Made by a program: the position numbers and the translations under genes. The notes beneath the pieces are model-generated. The model saw only the letters and a program-made list of their open reading frames with translations, did not search any database and was not told the origin of the DNA. Positions 34,018-42,742 of a DNA stretch of 64,000 bases are shown here, one piece after another; position 1 is the first letter of the stretch, and the number at the start of each line of letters is the position of its first letter. This stretch comes from Rufibacter glacialis (lineage in GTDB: Bacteria; Bacteroidota; Bacteroidia; Cytophagales; Hymenobacteraceae), in assembly GCF_008271745.1 (NCBI RefSeq), contig NZ_VKKZ01000010.1, positions 587,677 through 651,676 on the forward strand. Direction: 5' to 3'.

Positions 34018-34440
34018 TTAGCAGTACTCTTCAAAGGCTCCTTGCAGGTTGTCTACAATTCGGGTCAGGTCATTGCCTTCAATGTGGTGGCGCTCAATCA
34101 CGTGCACCAACTCGCCATCTTTGAACAAGGCGATGGAAGGGGAAGACGGAGGGTAGGGGAGCATGAACTCCCGTACTTTGGCCACGGCTTCGGTTTCCAT
34201 GCCGGCAAACACCGTTACTAATTTTGACGGCTTCTGCTCGCTGCTGGCCACCGCCATTTTAAGGGCCGGGCGGGCTTTGGCGGCAGCGCAACCACAAACA
34301 GAGTTCACGGCTACCAACACGGTGCCTTCTTTCTGCGTCAATACCGACTCTACTTCTTCGGGCGTCATCAATTGCTCAAAGCCAACAGAGGTTAGGTCTT
34401 CCCTGATCGGGGCGACCATATATTCAGGATACATTGCCAT
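34018..34440 (-). CDS. BrxA/BrxB family bacilliredoxin
   Basis: A 140-residue thioredoxin-fold protein of the YphP/YqiW (BrxA/BrxB) family with the signature CGC active site (C49-G50-C51 in VNSVCGCAAAKARPAL), EKPSK-like and FAGME segments, and the PPSSPSIALFKDGELVHVIERHHIEG stretch. In Bacillus these proteins remove bacillithiol from protein thiols; Bacteroidota may use another thiol, so the low-molecular-weight partner is not certain. Monocistronic with two hairpins after it. Confidence 0.93.
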   Translation of the reverse strand: MAMYPEYMVAPIREDLTSVGFEQLMTPEEVESVLTQKEGTVLVAVNSVCGCAAAKARPALKMAVASSEQKPSKLVTVFAGMETEAVAKVREFMLPYPPSSPSIALFKDGELVHVIERHHIEGNDLTRIVDNLQGAFEEYC

Positions 34441-34762
34441 GGGTATGGGTGAATTTTAAGGTGGATTCTATTTCTGGGGTAAAATTACGAAATCAAGTGT
34501 AAAACACCGCAGTTACCTTTCTGGTTTCCAAAAGCATACTAATTCTCCCCTTAGAAAGCGATACAGATTCTTTTCAGGCTGTTCTTCAGCCGGCAGGAGA
34601 AACACCAGTGCCACCAGGGAATACTAAAGGAGTGTTAGGCTTGCATTAGTAAAGGGAAAAGACACTTAACAACTCCTTTAAGCCCAATGGGAACCGCAGG
34701 GCTAGGACCGAGGCTGCTTTGCCTGCTGGTGGCAGCCGTTCCCCGAAAACTTTTGTTTGAAA

Positions 34763-34797
34763 TTTGTAGAGCGGGTTTTATAGAAATGTTACCTTTG
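34763..34797 (+). promoter_or_regulatory. Second, weaker promoter candidate upstream of rpsT
   Basis: TTTG (34763-34766) and TACCTTTG (34790-34797) are separated by 23 bases, longer than usual. It would give a leader of about 165 bases. Confidence 0.3.
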
Positions 34798-34891
34798 TAC
34801 CGCAGAACAGCAACAGAGCATAGCTTGGGCCGCTGGGTATCCCTAATATGGGCGCCGGGCGACAGAGTTTGATTAATTTTAAGAAAGTTTC

Positions 34892-34922
34892 TTGCAATTA
34901 ATCCATTAAGCTTGTAGTTTTG
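34892..34922 (+). promoter_or_regulatory. rpsT promoter
   Basis: TTG (34892-34894), 20 bases, TAGTTTTG (34915-34922), a full match to the -33/-7 pattern. Start near 34929, about 42 bases before the ATG. Confidence 0.6.
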
Positions 34923-34970
34923 CAAACTCATTTAGAATCAGAGTTACAGCATTTATCTATATTCACAACC

Positions 34971-35228
34971 ATGGCTAACCATAAGTCAGCATTAAAGAGA
35001 ATCAGATCTAACAACGCGAAACGCTTGCTGAATCGCTATCAGGCGAAAACCACCCGTACCTTTGTAAAACGTTTGAAATCCACGACTGACAAAGCCGAGG
35101 CGCAGGAATTGTTCAAGACGGTATCTGGTATGCTAGACAAGTTGGCCAAGAAGAACGTGATTCATAAGAACAAAGCAGCCAACAACAAATCTAAATTGGC
35201 TCGTTTTGTCAACAACTTAGCTGCCTAG
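34971..35228 (+). CDS. rpsT: 30S ribosomal protein S20
   Basis: An 85-residue bS20 starting [23 protein letters not shown], the conserved N-terminus; the open frame continues upstream but that is leader. The rest ([41 protein letters not shown]) is typical. There is no Shine-Dalgarno sequence, as is common in this phylum. S20 binds 16S rRNA early in 30S assembly. It is followed by a hairpin. Confidence 0.97.
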   Translation: MANHKSALKRIRSNNAKRLLNRYQAKTTRTFVKRLKSTTDKAEAQELFKTVSGMLDKLAKKNVIHKNKAANNKSKLARFVNNLAA

Positions 35229-35260
35229 TCTTTAGGTAGTATTTATTTCTTAGGTAATGT

Positions 35261-35289
35261 AAGAAGCCTTGCTATCAGCAAGGCTTCTT
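35261..35289 (+). terminator. rpsT terminator
   Basis: AAGAAGCCTTGCT (35261-35273), 3-base loop, AGCAAGGCTTCTT (35277-35289). The U tract is short. Confidence 0.75.
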
Positions 35290-35508
35290 GTGTTGTAGGT
35301 AGTGCTACCACATAGATTGGTTTCCTTAATAGCAAAGGCTTGTCATAGAAAGCGAAACCCACGCGGGAGAAGATCCCAGAGGAGAGAGCCCAACTTTTCA
35401 GGGTGCCCGCTGCTTGGCCTCCCGGCATTGCGCTTCAGAAAAGTTGCCTTGGCCAACAATGCTTGGTCTCTGAAAAGAGAGGGAACTTGAAGTCAATCAG
35501 CGAGAAAG

Positions 35509-35543
35509 GTTCTGAGCCCATTTTCGTGAAATGCCCCTTAAAC
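35509..35543. repeat. PAL36 dispersed palindrome, copy 17
   Basis: Left end GTTCTGAGCCCATTTT, right end GAAATGCCCCTTAAAC, abutting the pyk terminator. Confidence 0.5.
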
Positions 35544-35579
35544 AAAGAGGCCCCGCTATGGTTAGCGGGGCCTCTTTGT
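35542..35579 (-). terminator. pyk terminator
   Basis: A 16-base perfect stem (35542-35557 with 35564-35579; ACAAAGAGGCCCCGCT), 6-base loop. Confidence 0.85.
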
Positions 35580-35600
35580 GTCTATATAAGAGAGTTGGTA

Positions 35601-37031
35601 CTAGTGTACTATACTCAGTTTGATCATGTTGGCGCGTTTCTTTTCCATCACCGGCATGGAGCCGATGTTGATGAAAACGTCACCCGACTCCAGGTGTCCT
35701 TCTTTGATCAGGATGTCTTTCAGGTCGGTGATGGTTTCATCAGTAGAAACGAAGCGGTCATAATAGAACCCTCTGATGCCCCAAACCAGGTTCAAGGTGT
35801 TCAACAAAGCTCTGTTGTCAGTGAAGATGAAAATGCTGGCCTTGGGGCGGTGCTTGGCAATCTGGAAAGCGGTATAGCCAGACTTGGTCAAACCAATCAA
35901 AGCGCGCGCATTGGTATCACGGGCCAGGTTAACGGCATTGGCGACCACGGTGTCGTTCAGGAAGGTGTCTGCCTCTGAATGGAACACAAAGTTGCGGTGG
36001 AACACCGGCGCCTGCGACTCCACGGATTGGATGGTGCGCACCATGCTCCGGATAGTCTCAATAGGGTAGGCCCCGGCGGCGGTCTCAGCGCTCAGCATGA
36101 GCGTGTCGGCCCCGTCCATTACGGCGTTGGCAATGTCGTTGGTCTCGGCGCGGGTAGGGCGGGGGTTCGTGATCATGCTTTCCATCATCTGGGTAGCAAT
36201 AATCACTGGTTTGCCTAAGGCGGTACATTTCTCCACAATCATCTTCTGGAGCATAGGCACTTCTTCCATGCCTATCTCCACCCCAAGGTCACCCCGGGCA
36301 ACCATCACGGCATCTGTGGCGGCAATGATAGAGTCAATGTTGCGGATAGCCTCAGGTTTCTCAATCTTGGCCACCACGCGGGTGTCTTTGCCACGCTCGG
36401 CAATGATGCGCTTGATCTCATGGATGTCTTCTACCTTTCTTACAAAGGAAAGGGCCACCCACTCCACGTTGTTGTCCAGGCCGAAGTGCAAGTCTTGCAG
36501 GTCTTTCTCTGTGAGGGAAGGAGCCGTCACTACGGTGTCTGGCAGGTTCATGCCCTTGCGGGGTTTCACCACGCCACCGTAAATGACCTCGGTCAACACC
36601 TTGTTCACGCCGTCTGAGCTGATCACGCGTACCTCCAGTTTGCCGTCGTCAATCAGTATGGCATCACCGGGGCGAACATCCTGGGCCAGGCGCGAGTAGC
36701 TGTGTGACAGGCGTTGGGGCGTACCCATTGACTTGTCGCAGACGAAGGTGAGTTGCTGGCCTTCCACTATCTCAATGGCGCCATCTTCCACATCATTGAT
36801 CCGAATCTTAGGACCCTGAAGGTCCTGCAGGAGGCATATATTGAAACCCTCAGTGGCGTTGATAGCCCGCACGTGCTCAATTACTTTAAGGTGCTCTGGG
36901 TGCGTACCGTGAGAGAAATTAAGGCGGAAAACGTCAACCCCTTCCTGGATAAGTGCGCGAAGACGCTCAGGGGTGTTGCTGGCGGGGCCAACAGTGGCAA
37001 TAATCTTGGTGTTGTTGAAATGGATAGCCAT
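35601..37031 (-). CDS. pyk: Pyruvate kinase
   Basis: A 476-residue pyruvate kinase. It starts MAIHFNNTKIIATVGPASNTPE and shows FRLNFSHG (about 35-42), the DLQGPKIRI segment, SFVRKVEDI, the substrate/metal signature VAKIEKPEAIRNIDSI and VMVARGDLGVEI (about 232-243), then PTRAETNDIANAVMDGADTLMLSAETA. The C-terminal allosteric domain follows from about 345. It converts phosphoenolpyruvate and ADP to pyruvate and ATP. It lies 3 bases after the IPExxxVDY-family gene, with which it is surely cotranscribed. Confidence 0.97.
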   Translation of the reverse strand: MAIHFNNTKIIATVGPASNTPERLRALIQEGVDVFRLNFSHGTHPEHLKVIEHVRAINATEGFNICLLQDLQGPKIRINDVEDGAIEIVEGQQLTFVCDKSMGTPQRLSHSYSRLAQDVRPGDAILIDDGKLEVRVISSDGVNKVLTEVIYGGVVKPRKGMNLPDTVVTAPSLTEKDLQDLHFGLDNNVEWVALSFVRKVEDIHEIKRIIAERGKDTRVVAKIEKPEAIRNIDSIIAATDAVMVARGDLGVEIGMEEVPMLQKMIVEKCTALGKPVIIATQMMESMITNPRPTRAETNDIANAVMDGADTLMLSAETAAGAYPIETIRSMVRTIQSVESQAPVFHRNFVFHSEADTFLNDTVVANAVNLARDTNARALIGLTKSGYTAFQIAKHRPKASIFIFTDNRALLNTLNLVWGIRGFYYDRFVSTDETITDLKDILIKEGHLESGDVFINIGSMPVMEKKRANMIKLSIVH

Positions 37032-37034
37032 GCG

Positions 37035-37460
37035 CTAAAAAAGCAGGTTTTCTTTATAACGTAAACAATGCGGGTCAAAGGAACGCACGTACTGCACAAG
37101 GGGCACGGCGTTCAGGGTCTGTAAGAGCTCTTGCTGCAGATGGCTGAGCCCGCCAGATACCTGTATTATATAATCATATTCTTTGATGTCAGGAACCAGG
37201 AAAGGGGAGGTCAGGGAACTGGTGCCTACAGAACGGTTCCGGAACAAGCGTAGAGAGCCGTGCTCTGCGCGGTGCAGATAATTAGAGATCACCAACCGGC
37301 CCTTGTTCAGGAAGTCAATGCACAGATCAGTCTGTTTCACCAATCTAATGCGGAAGTACTTATTCAACGCCCAAGCCAGCGTATGTTCCTTGCTGGAAGA
37401 CACCACTCCATATAAGTCGAAATCAAAATCGTATTCTACGTCTAGACGGAAAGATTTCAT
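37035..37460 (-). CDS. IPExxxVDY-family protein with an altered signature
   Basis: A 141-residue protein of unknown function, recognised from its place directly upstream of pyk and its general sequence (MKSFRLDVEYDFDFDLYGV...KEHTLAWALNKYF). The family is named for an IPE...VDY motif; the matching site here is VPDIKEYDY (about 108-116), so the Ile, Glu and Val are replaced. No signal peptide or membrane segment is seen, so it should be cytosolic. Conserved pairing with pyk in Bacteroidota suggests a link to that enzyme, but none is shown here. Assignment depends partly on context. Confidence 0.78.
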   Translation of the reverse strand: MKSFRLDVEYDFDFDLYGVVSSSKEHTLAWALNKYFRIRLVKQTDLCIDFLNKGRLVISNYLHRAEHGSLRLFRNRSVGTSSLTSPFLVPDIKEYDYIIQVSGGLSHLQQELLQTLNAVPLVQYVRSFDPHCLRYKENLLF

Positions 37461-37575
37461 GGATGAGGGTACTCTGGTAAAAGTTGCTGTTGGGTTGGCA
37501 ATTTAAAGAAGACAAACGGAATCTCAAGTTAACTTCTGATAAAACTATCAGAATAAAACTATTGCTGCTGATTTG

Positions 37576-37607
37576 TTTGACATTGTGTTCCCAAATCCAT
37601 TTCTTTG
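37576..37607 (+). promoter_or_regulatory. Candidate acpP promoter
   Basis: TTTG (37576-37579), 20 bases, TTTCTTTG (37600-37607); the second base of the -7 box is T rather than A. Start near 37613, about 24 bases before the ATG. Confidence 0.4.
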
Positions 37608-37636
37608 CATTGTGTTTTAAAAAACTTCTATAAAAA

Positions 37637-37873
37637 ATGTCAGAAATCGCAGAAAAAGTAAGAGCTATCATCATTGACAAATTAGGCGTTGAAGAATCTG
37701 AGGTAACGCCTGAGGCTAGCTTTACAAACGACCTGGGTGCCGACTCTCTTGATACCGTAGAATTGATCATGGAATTTGAGAAAGAATTCAATGTGTCTAT
37801 TCCAGACGACCAAGCGGAGAATATTGCTACGGTAGGCCAAGCGATCAGCTACCTGGAAGAGCACGCTAAGTAA
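37637..37873 (+). CDS. acpP: Acyl carrier protein
   Basis: A 78-residue acidic carrier protein with the phosphopantetheine site S37 in GADSLD. Its helices and length are standard for fatty-acid ACP, and fabF follows 75 bases downstream, so it serves type II fatty acid synthesis. The acpP-fabF-rnc order is common in bacteria. The start [17 protein letters not shown] has no strong ribosome-binding site. Confidence 0.97.
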   Translation: MSEIAEKVRAIIIDKLGVEESEVTPEASFTNDLGADSLDTVELIMEFEKEFNVSIPDDQAENIATVGQAISYLEEHAK

Positions 37874-37948
37874 TCTCCTCCCTCTTTTTTAATTTATCGA
37901 TCCAAATTTACCTAATCAATACAGGTTCTTTTCCTCTACTAGCAGCGT

Positions 37949-39202
37949 ATGGAGCTTAAGAGAGTTGTAGTAACAGGCCTTGGTGCGCTTACCCCTCTGG
38001 GGAAAACCGTTTCTGAATATTGGGATGGCCTCGTGAACGGGGTGAGTGGGGCAGCGCCCATTACTCGCTTTGATGCCTCAAAATTTAAAACCCAATTCGC
38101 CTGCGAAGTTAAAGGGTATGATCCTGAGCAATACTTTGAGCGTAAAGAGGCCCGTAAGATGGACCTCTTTACGCAATTTGCTGTTATTGTAGCAGACCAG
38201 GCCGTACAAGATGCCAACCTGCTAGATGAGTCTTTAGACAAAGACCGCATTGGCGTTATCTGGGGTTCTGGCATTGGCGGTCTGCGCACCTTTCAGGAAG
38301 AATGCGTGAACTTCGCCAACGGCGACGGAACACCACGCTTCAATCCTTTCTTTATCCCTAAAATGATCGCCGACATCAGCGCCGGTCATATCTCTATCAA
38401 ATACGGTTTCAGAGGCCCTAACTTCGTCACCGTTTCAGCCTGCGCCTCTGCCACCAACGCCTTGATTGACTCTTTCAACTATATCCGCTTGGGTATGGTA
38501 GACATAGTAGTAAGCGGTGGTTCTGAAGCTGCCGTGACTGAAGCGGGGGTAGGTGGTTTCAATGCCCTGAAAGCCCTTTCTGAGCGTAACGATTCTCCAG
38601 AGACGGCTTCCCGTCCGTTTGACAAAGACCGTGATGGGTTCGTGTTAGGCGAAGGAGCAGCTGCCATTGTGCTGGAAGAGTATGAGCACGCCAAAGCCCG
38701 GGGTGCCAAAATTTACGCTGAGATCATCGGTGGCGGCATGTCTGCCGATGCCTACCACATCACAGCGCCGCACCCAGAAGGATTGGGCGCCCGCAACGTG
38801 ATGCAGAACGCGCTGAAAGATGCAGGCATCAAGCCGGAAGACGTAGACTACATCAACGTGCACGGTACCTCCACGCCCCTGGGCGATGTGGGGGAAGCCA
38901 AAGCCATTGAGCACGTGTTTGGTGACCATGCCTACAACCTCAACATCAGTTCTACCAAGTCTATGACAGGTCACCTGTTGGGGGCGGCCGGAGCCATTGA
39001 GGCAGTAGCGTCTATTCTGGCTATCCAGAACGGGATCATTCCGCCTACCATCAACCACCTCACAGATGATGAGCAGTTCAACCCTAAGTTGAACTTTACT
39101 TTCAACAAAGCTCAAGAGCGCGAAGTGAACATTGCCCTCAGCAATACCTTCGGATTTGGCGGACACAACACCTCTGTGATTTTCAAAAAATTCAGTGAGT
39201 AG
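37949..39202 (+). CDS. fabF: Beta-ketoacyl-ACP synthase II
   Basis: A 417-residue condensing enzyme. The catalytic triad is Cys164 (VSACASATNA), His305 (YINVHGTSTPLGD) and His342 (KSMTGHLLGAAGA), in the order typical of KAS II. It elongates acyl-ACP with malonyl-ACP. Its TAG stop shares one base with the GTG start of rnc, which is strong evidence for cotranslation. Confidence 0.97.
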   Translation: MELKRVVVTGLGALTPLGKTVSEYWDGLVNGVSGAAPITRFDASKFKTQFACEVKGYDPEQYFERKEARKMDLFTQFAVIVADQAVQDANLLDESLDKDRIGVIWGSGIGGLRTFQEECVNFANGDGTPRFNPFFIPKMIADISAGHISIKYGFRGPNFVTVSACASATNALIDSFNYIRLGMVDIVVSGGSEAAVTEAGVGGFNALKALSERNDSPETASRPFDKDRDGFVLGEGAAAIVLEEYEHAKARGAKIYAEIIGGGMSADAYHITAPHPEGLGARNVMQNALKDAGIKPEDVDYINVHGTSTPLGDVGEAKAIEHVFGDHAYNLNISSTKSMTGHLLGAAGAIEAVASILAIQNGIIPPTINHLTDDEQFNPKLNFTFNKAQEREVNIALSNTFGFGGHNTSVIFKKFSE

Positions 39203-39957
39203 TGTTGAGCCCGATCAGACCGGTCTTTCGCGCAATCCATAAATTCTTTTACAAAGACAAGGCGTTTGTGAATGCCATTACCCACATCACGGGAATGGCA
39301 CCAGACAACCTGCACTTGTATCAGTTGGCCTTCACGCACACCTCGTTTGTGCGCCAGAACCTGAAGGGGAACCAGGAAACAAACGAGCGGCTGGAGTTTC
39401 TGGGCGACGCCATTCTGGGTTCGGTAATAGCGGAATACCTGTTCAAGAAGTACCCCTACAAAGACGAAGGTTTCCTGACGGAGATCCGGTCCCGCATGGT
39501 GAACCGCGAGTCACTAAACAGCCTGGCCGTGAAGGTGGGGCTGCACTCGCTTATCAAAGTAGACAATGTCTCTGGCGTGACCCGCCACAAGTTCATCAAC
39601 GGCAACGCCCTGGAGGCGCTGGTAGGAGCCGTGTACCTGGACAAAGGCTATGAAGACACCAAAAGCTTCATCCTGAAGAAACTGGTGAAACCGCACTTTG
39701 ACCTGCACGAAATTACCACCACTACCAGCAACTTCAAAAGCAAACTCATTGAGTGGGCCCAAGGGCAGAACCGCAGCATCAGGTTTGAGATTGTGGGCCA
39801 GAAACAATCGGGTAGCACCACTGAATTTACCGCCGCCGTGGTGGTAGACAATGATATTGTTGCCTCTGGCAGCGGCCTCTCCAAGAAGAAAGCAGAGCAA
39901 GCCGCTGCGGAGAAAAGCATGGAGGCCCTTAGAGCCGCTGGTGCCATTCTCCCGTAA
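39202..39957 (+). CDS. rnc: Ribonuclease III
   Basis: A 251-residue double-strand-specific endoribonuclease. It starts with GTG at 39202, overlapping the fabF stop (TAGTG). The signature NERLEFLGDAIL gives metal-binding E65 and D69; the second catalytic site lies in NGNALEALVGAVYLDKG (E138 region). A dsRNA-binding domain covers about 180-248 and ends in GLSKKKAEQAAAEKSMEAL. It processes rRNA and structured transcripts. A PAL36 copy begins 12 bases after the stop; whether such hairpins are substrates is a question, not a finding. Confidence 0.95.
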   Translation: MLSPIRPVFRAIHKFFYKDKAFVNAITHITGMAPDNLHLYQLAFTHTSFVRQNLKGNQETNERLEFLGDAILGSVIAEYLFKKYPYKDEGFLTEIRSRMVNRESLNSLAVKVGLHSLIKVDNVSGVTRHKFINGNALEALVGAVYLDKGYEDTKSFILKKLVKPHFDLHEITTTTSNFKSKLIEWAQGQNRSIRFEIVGQKQSGSTTEFTAAVVVDNDIVASGSGLSKKKAEQAAAEKSMEALRAAGAILP

Positions 39958-39969
39958 TCCTCCCTTCCC

Positions 39970-40005
39970 ATTTAAAGTGCTTTTTCCTGAAAGCTGCCTA
40001 AAAAC
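39970..40005. repeat. PAL36 dispersed palindrome, copy 18
   Basis: Left end ATTTAAAGTGCTTTTT, right end GAAAGCTGCCTAAAAAC, starting 12 bases after the rnc stop. Confidence 0.5.
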
Positions 40006-40030
40006 GGCAGGAGCATACCAATAGGTAACA

Positions 40031-40106
40031 GTAGGGGCAATCCCTTGTGGTTGCCCTTTACGGTTGCACCATTGGTAAAAAGGCAACTACAACGGATTGC
40101 CTCTAC
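40031..40106. repeat. 76-base hairpin element (GTAGGGGCAATC type)
   Basis: Arms 40031-40055 and 40082-40106 form 24 of 25 pairs, two of them G-T, with a 26-base loop. The outer ends read GTAGGGGCAATC and GATTGCCTCTAC. It lies upstream of the nadE promoter and has no U tract, so it looks like a repeat element rather than a terminator. Confidence 0.7.
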
Positions 40107-40165
40107 CATTCCATTTCCAGGTGATAGTTTCAGGGTTTTCCCTACCTAGTTTATCCCGCTGATTT

Positions 40166-40196
40166 TTGCTCCTTCTGGTAAGGTTCTTAGCTTTGC
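40166..40196 (+). promoter_or_regulatory. nadE promoter
   Basis: TTTG (40166-40169), 19 bases, TAGCTTTG (40189-40196), an exact match to the Bacteroidota consensus. Start near 40203, leaving a leader of about 87 bases. Confidence 0.6.
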
Positions 40197-40289
40197 GGGT
40201 GCTCTGCCCACGTGTTTCACGCAGGGGAGAAGCCGTATTTCTAACTCACAGGCCCGTTCCTGCGTTAAAAAGCCTTAACAGTACAGACT

Positions 40290-42152
40290 ATGAAACTTGC
40301 CGGCGCCGCCCTTAACCAAACTCCCCTTGATTGGGAAAACAACCTCCGTAACATCAAATCGGCTATTGAACAGGCCAAAGAAGAGCACGTAGACATTCTC
40401 TGCCTGCCTGAGATGAGTATTCCAGGGTATGGTTGTGAAGACCTGTTCCTGAGCGAGTGGGTGAGTGTGGAGTGTTTTGAGCGGCTGCTGGAGATAAAGG
40501 AATGGTGCGAGGGTGTGATCGTGTGCGTGGGTTTGCCCATTAGGCTGAACAACACCACCTACAACGCCGCCTGCGTCATCAAAAACAAAGAGATCCTGGG
40601 TTTCACGGCCAAGCAGTTCCTGGCTAATGACGGGGTGCACTATGAGCCGCGCTGGTTCAGTTCCTGGGTGCCCAACACCATTGAAGAGTTTGAAGCCTTT
40701 GGCCAGACCTACCAGATAGGGGACATCATCTATGAGCACCAAGGCATCAAGTTCGCCTTTGAGATCTGCGAAGACGCCTGGCGCAATGAGCACCGCCCGG
40801 CGTATCGGCATAAAGAGAAAGGTGTTCAGCTCATCATCAACCCCAGCGCCAGCCACTTTGCCATGAGCAAGACCGATGTACGCTACCGCTTGGTGGTAGA
40901 TGCGTCCCGGCAATTTGAGTGCACGTACCTGTACGTGAACCTGCTGGGCAACGAGGCCGGTAAGATGATCTATGACGGCGAGATCCTCATTGCGCAGAAT
41001 GGGTACGTTGTGCTCAGAAACCAGCTGCTTTCCTTCAAGAGCGTGGACTTTGAGTGCGCCGAAGTCTCTTTTGACGCGCCGCTGCCGCCTGAGACTGTGG
41101 ATTTGCTACCCGTAGACGAGAACCTGGAGTTCATTGCCGCTATTTCCCTGGCCTTATTTGATTATCTGCGCAAAAGCCGGAGCCGCGGGTTTGTGCTTTC
41201 CTTGAGCGGCGGGGCCGATTCTTCGCTGGTGGCCGTAGCCGTGGCCGAGATGGTGCGCCGGGCGGTGACCGAGATCGGGTTGGAGGAATTCGCCCGCAAG
41301 ACCAATTGCCTTACCCCCAATGAGGTCTCTGATTACAGCCAACTTTCCGGAAACGAGCTCAGAAACGTGGTGGTGAGCAAACTCTTGGTCACGGCGTACC
41401 AAGGCACCGTCAATTCCTCAGATGATACCTACCGCTCTGCGGAGGAACTGGCCAAATCTATTGGCGCCGTGTTCTACAACTGGACCATTGACGAGGAAGT
41501 GAAAAGCTACCAGGGCAAAATTGAGCACGCCATTGGCCGTACCCTCACTTGGGAACACGATGACATTACGCTACAGAACATTCAGGCCCGCGTAAGGGCT
41601 CCCGGCATCTGGATGCTGGCCAACCTCCGGAATTCCCTTTTGCTGGCTACCTCTAACCGGTCCGAAGCCTCTGTGGGCTACGCCACCATGGATGGCGACA
41701 CGGCCGGCAGCATCTCGCCCATTGCGGGCGTAGACAAATCCTTCATCAGGCAATGGCTGGTGTGGGCCCAGTTGGAACTAGGCTATGAAGGGCTGCAGTA
41801 CGTGAACAACCTGCAACCCTCTGCTGAGTTACGGCCCCTGGAAAACACCCAGACCGACGAGGAAGACCTCATGCCGTACCCGCTCCTGAACCAGATTGAG
41901 CGGCTAGCCTTCTATGAGCGTTTGTCGCCACAACAGGTTTTCGAGAAACTCAAAGGCACCTACCCAGATGACCAGTTGCGCCAGTTCGTGCAACGGTTCT
42001 ACACCCTCTGGAGCCGCAACCAATGGAAACGCGAACGCTATGCCCCGGCCTTCCACCTGGACGACTACAACGTGGATCCACGTAGTTGGCTCCGATTCCC
42101 TATCCTGAGTGGGAGCTTCCGGCAGGAGCTAAGTGAATTAGGGAATGCTTAG
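40290..42152 (+). CDS. nadE: Glutamine-dependent NAD+ synthetase
   Basis: A 620-residue two-domain enzyme. The N-terminal nitrilase-type amidase has the triad E41 (LPEMSIPGYGCED), K108 (FTAKQF) and C160 (FEICEDAW). The C-terminal synthetase has the P-loop SGGADSS (306-312) and, later, RAPGIWMLANLRNSLLLATSNRSEASVGYATMDGD. Ammonia released from glutamine is used to amidate deamido-NAD. Length and domain order fit the glutaminase-fused NadE class. It is monocistronic with its own promoter and terminator. Confidence 0.96.
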   Translation: MKLAGAALNQTPLDWENNLRNIKSAIEQAKEEHVDILCLPEMSIPGYGCEDLFLSEWVSVECFERLLEIKEWCEGVIVCVGLPIRLNNTTYNAACVIKNKEILGFTAKQFLANDGVHYEPRWFSSWVPNTIEEFEAFGQTYQIGDIIYEHQGIKFAFEICEDAWRNEHRPAYRHKEKGVQLIINPSASHFAMSKTDVRYRLVVDASRQFECTYLYVNLLGNEAGKMIYDGEILIAQNGYVVLRNQLLSFKSVDFECAEVSFDAPLPPETVDLLPVDENLEFIAAISLALFDYLRKSRSRGFVLSLSGGADSSLVAVAVAEMVRRAVTEIGLEEFARKTNCLTPNEVSDYSQLSGNELRNVVVSKLLVTAYQGTVNSSDDTYRSAEELAKSIGAVFYNWTIDEEVKSYQGKIEHAIGRTLTWEHDDITLQNIQARVRAPGIWMLANLRNSLLLATSNRSEASVGYATMDGDTAGSISPIAGVDKSFIRQWLVWAQLELGYEGLQYVNNLQPSAELRPLENTQTDEEDLMPYPLLNQIERLAFYERLSPQQVFEKLKGTYPDDQLRQFVQRFYTLWSRNQWKRERYAPAFHLDDYNVDPRSWLRFPILSGSFRQELSELGNA

Positions 42153-42742
42153 CGCACTTCCTTCTTTTTTGCCGGGAACTGTTTTACGGGCCTTTCTACC
42201 AAACTAAAGCAAAAACGCCATCCTTTAATAGGGTGGCGTTTTTACTGAAAACTATATTAGTTAGACCACGACAATTGCCACGTCTTTATCATTTCGCTCT
42301 AATAAGGCAAAATCGGTCACACCCATCAGAATCTGAAATTCCCGGTTTACCAGGGGCAGCAAAGCATTCGCCTTCCCCAAGGGCTTCATTTGCCTTATAG
42401 AAAGTGTGCCTCCTACTTAAATAGGGGATCTTCAGGGAAGTCCGTGAAGGACAGCTATATAGTAAATATCCAAAAAGTCTATATTCCAGAGTAAGCGCCC
42501 GCTTTCCCAAAAACTAGTTATTTTTTTGTGTTGCTAAAATACAAAGGACGAAGCCAAACCCGCATAAAAGGGCGTTGAAGGGGTGCTTTTGCCCTAAAAT
42601 TGTTATCCTGTAAAGATTTTAAATTACTATAATTAGAAATAAAAGGAATGTCATTGAATTATTTTTCAAATTTTTGGTTGTAACTTTTACACATCATGTC
42701 TTACCTGGTTTATAACCAGCCACTAATCAAACACAATATTTT
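42153..42742. other. Intergenic region upstream of the S8 protease
   Basis: A 590-base gap. It holds the nadE terminator and a possible degraded PAL36 copy near 42180-42203. The last 200 bases are AT-rich and probably contain the protease promoter (TAACTTTT near 42681 is a weak -7 candidate). A 73-codon minus-strand frame at 42289-42510 is not supported. Confidence 0.5.
42211..42243 (+). terminator. nadE terminator
   Basis: A 14-pair stem with one G-T (42211-42224 with 42230-42243), 5-base loop, ending in five T. Confidence 0.9.

Larger units (their letters stand above)
34441..34970. other. Divergent region between bacilliredoxin gene and rpsT
   Basis: A 530-base gap. It contains two promoter candidates directed at rpsT (34763-34797 and 34892-34922) and a poorly matching PAL36-like stretch near 34570-34603. 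The ATG-less upstream extension of rpsT is untranslated leader. No gene seen. Confidence 0.5.
35229..35600. other. Convergent intergenic region between rpsT and pyk
   Basis: A 372-base gap with terminators of both genes and PAL36 copy 17. Small open frames here look non-coding. Confidence 0.55.
39958..40289. other. Intergenic region upstream of nadE
   Basis: A 332-base gap holding PAL36 copy 18, a 76-base hairpin element (40031-40106) and the nadE promoter (40166-40196). No gene seen. Confidence 0.65.

Noticed and set aside
34797-34900. tRNA or small structured RNA in the rpsT upstream region
   Set aside because: No cloverleaf, T-loop motif or CCA end could be found; tRNA genes were not seen anywhere in the window.
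42289-42510. 73-codon minus-strand frame
   Set aside because: No ribosome-binding site, promoter or recognisable sequence; composition does not resemble the neighbouring genes.
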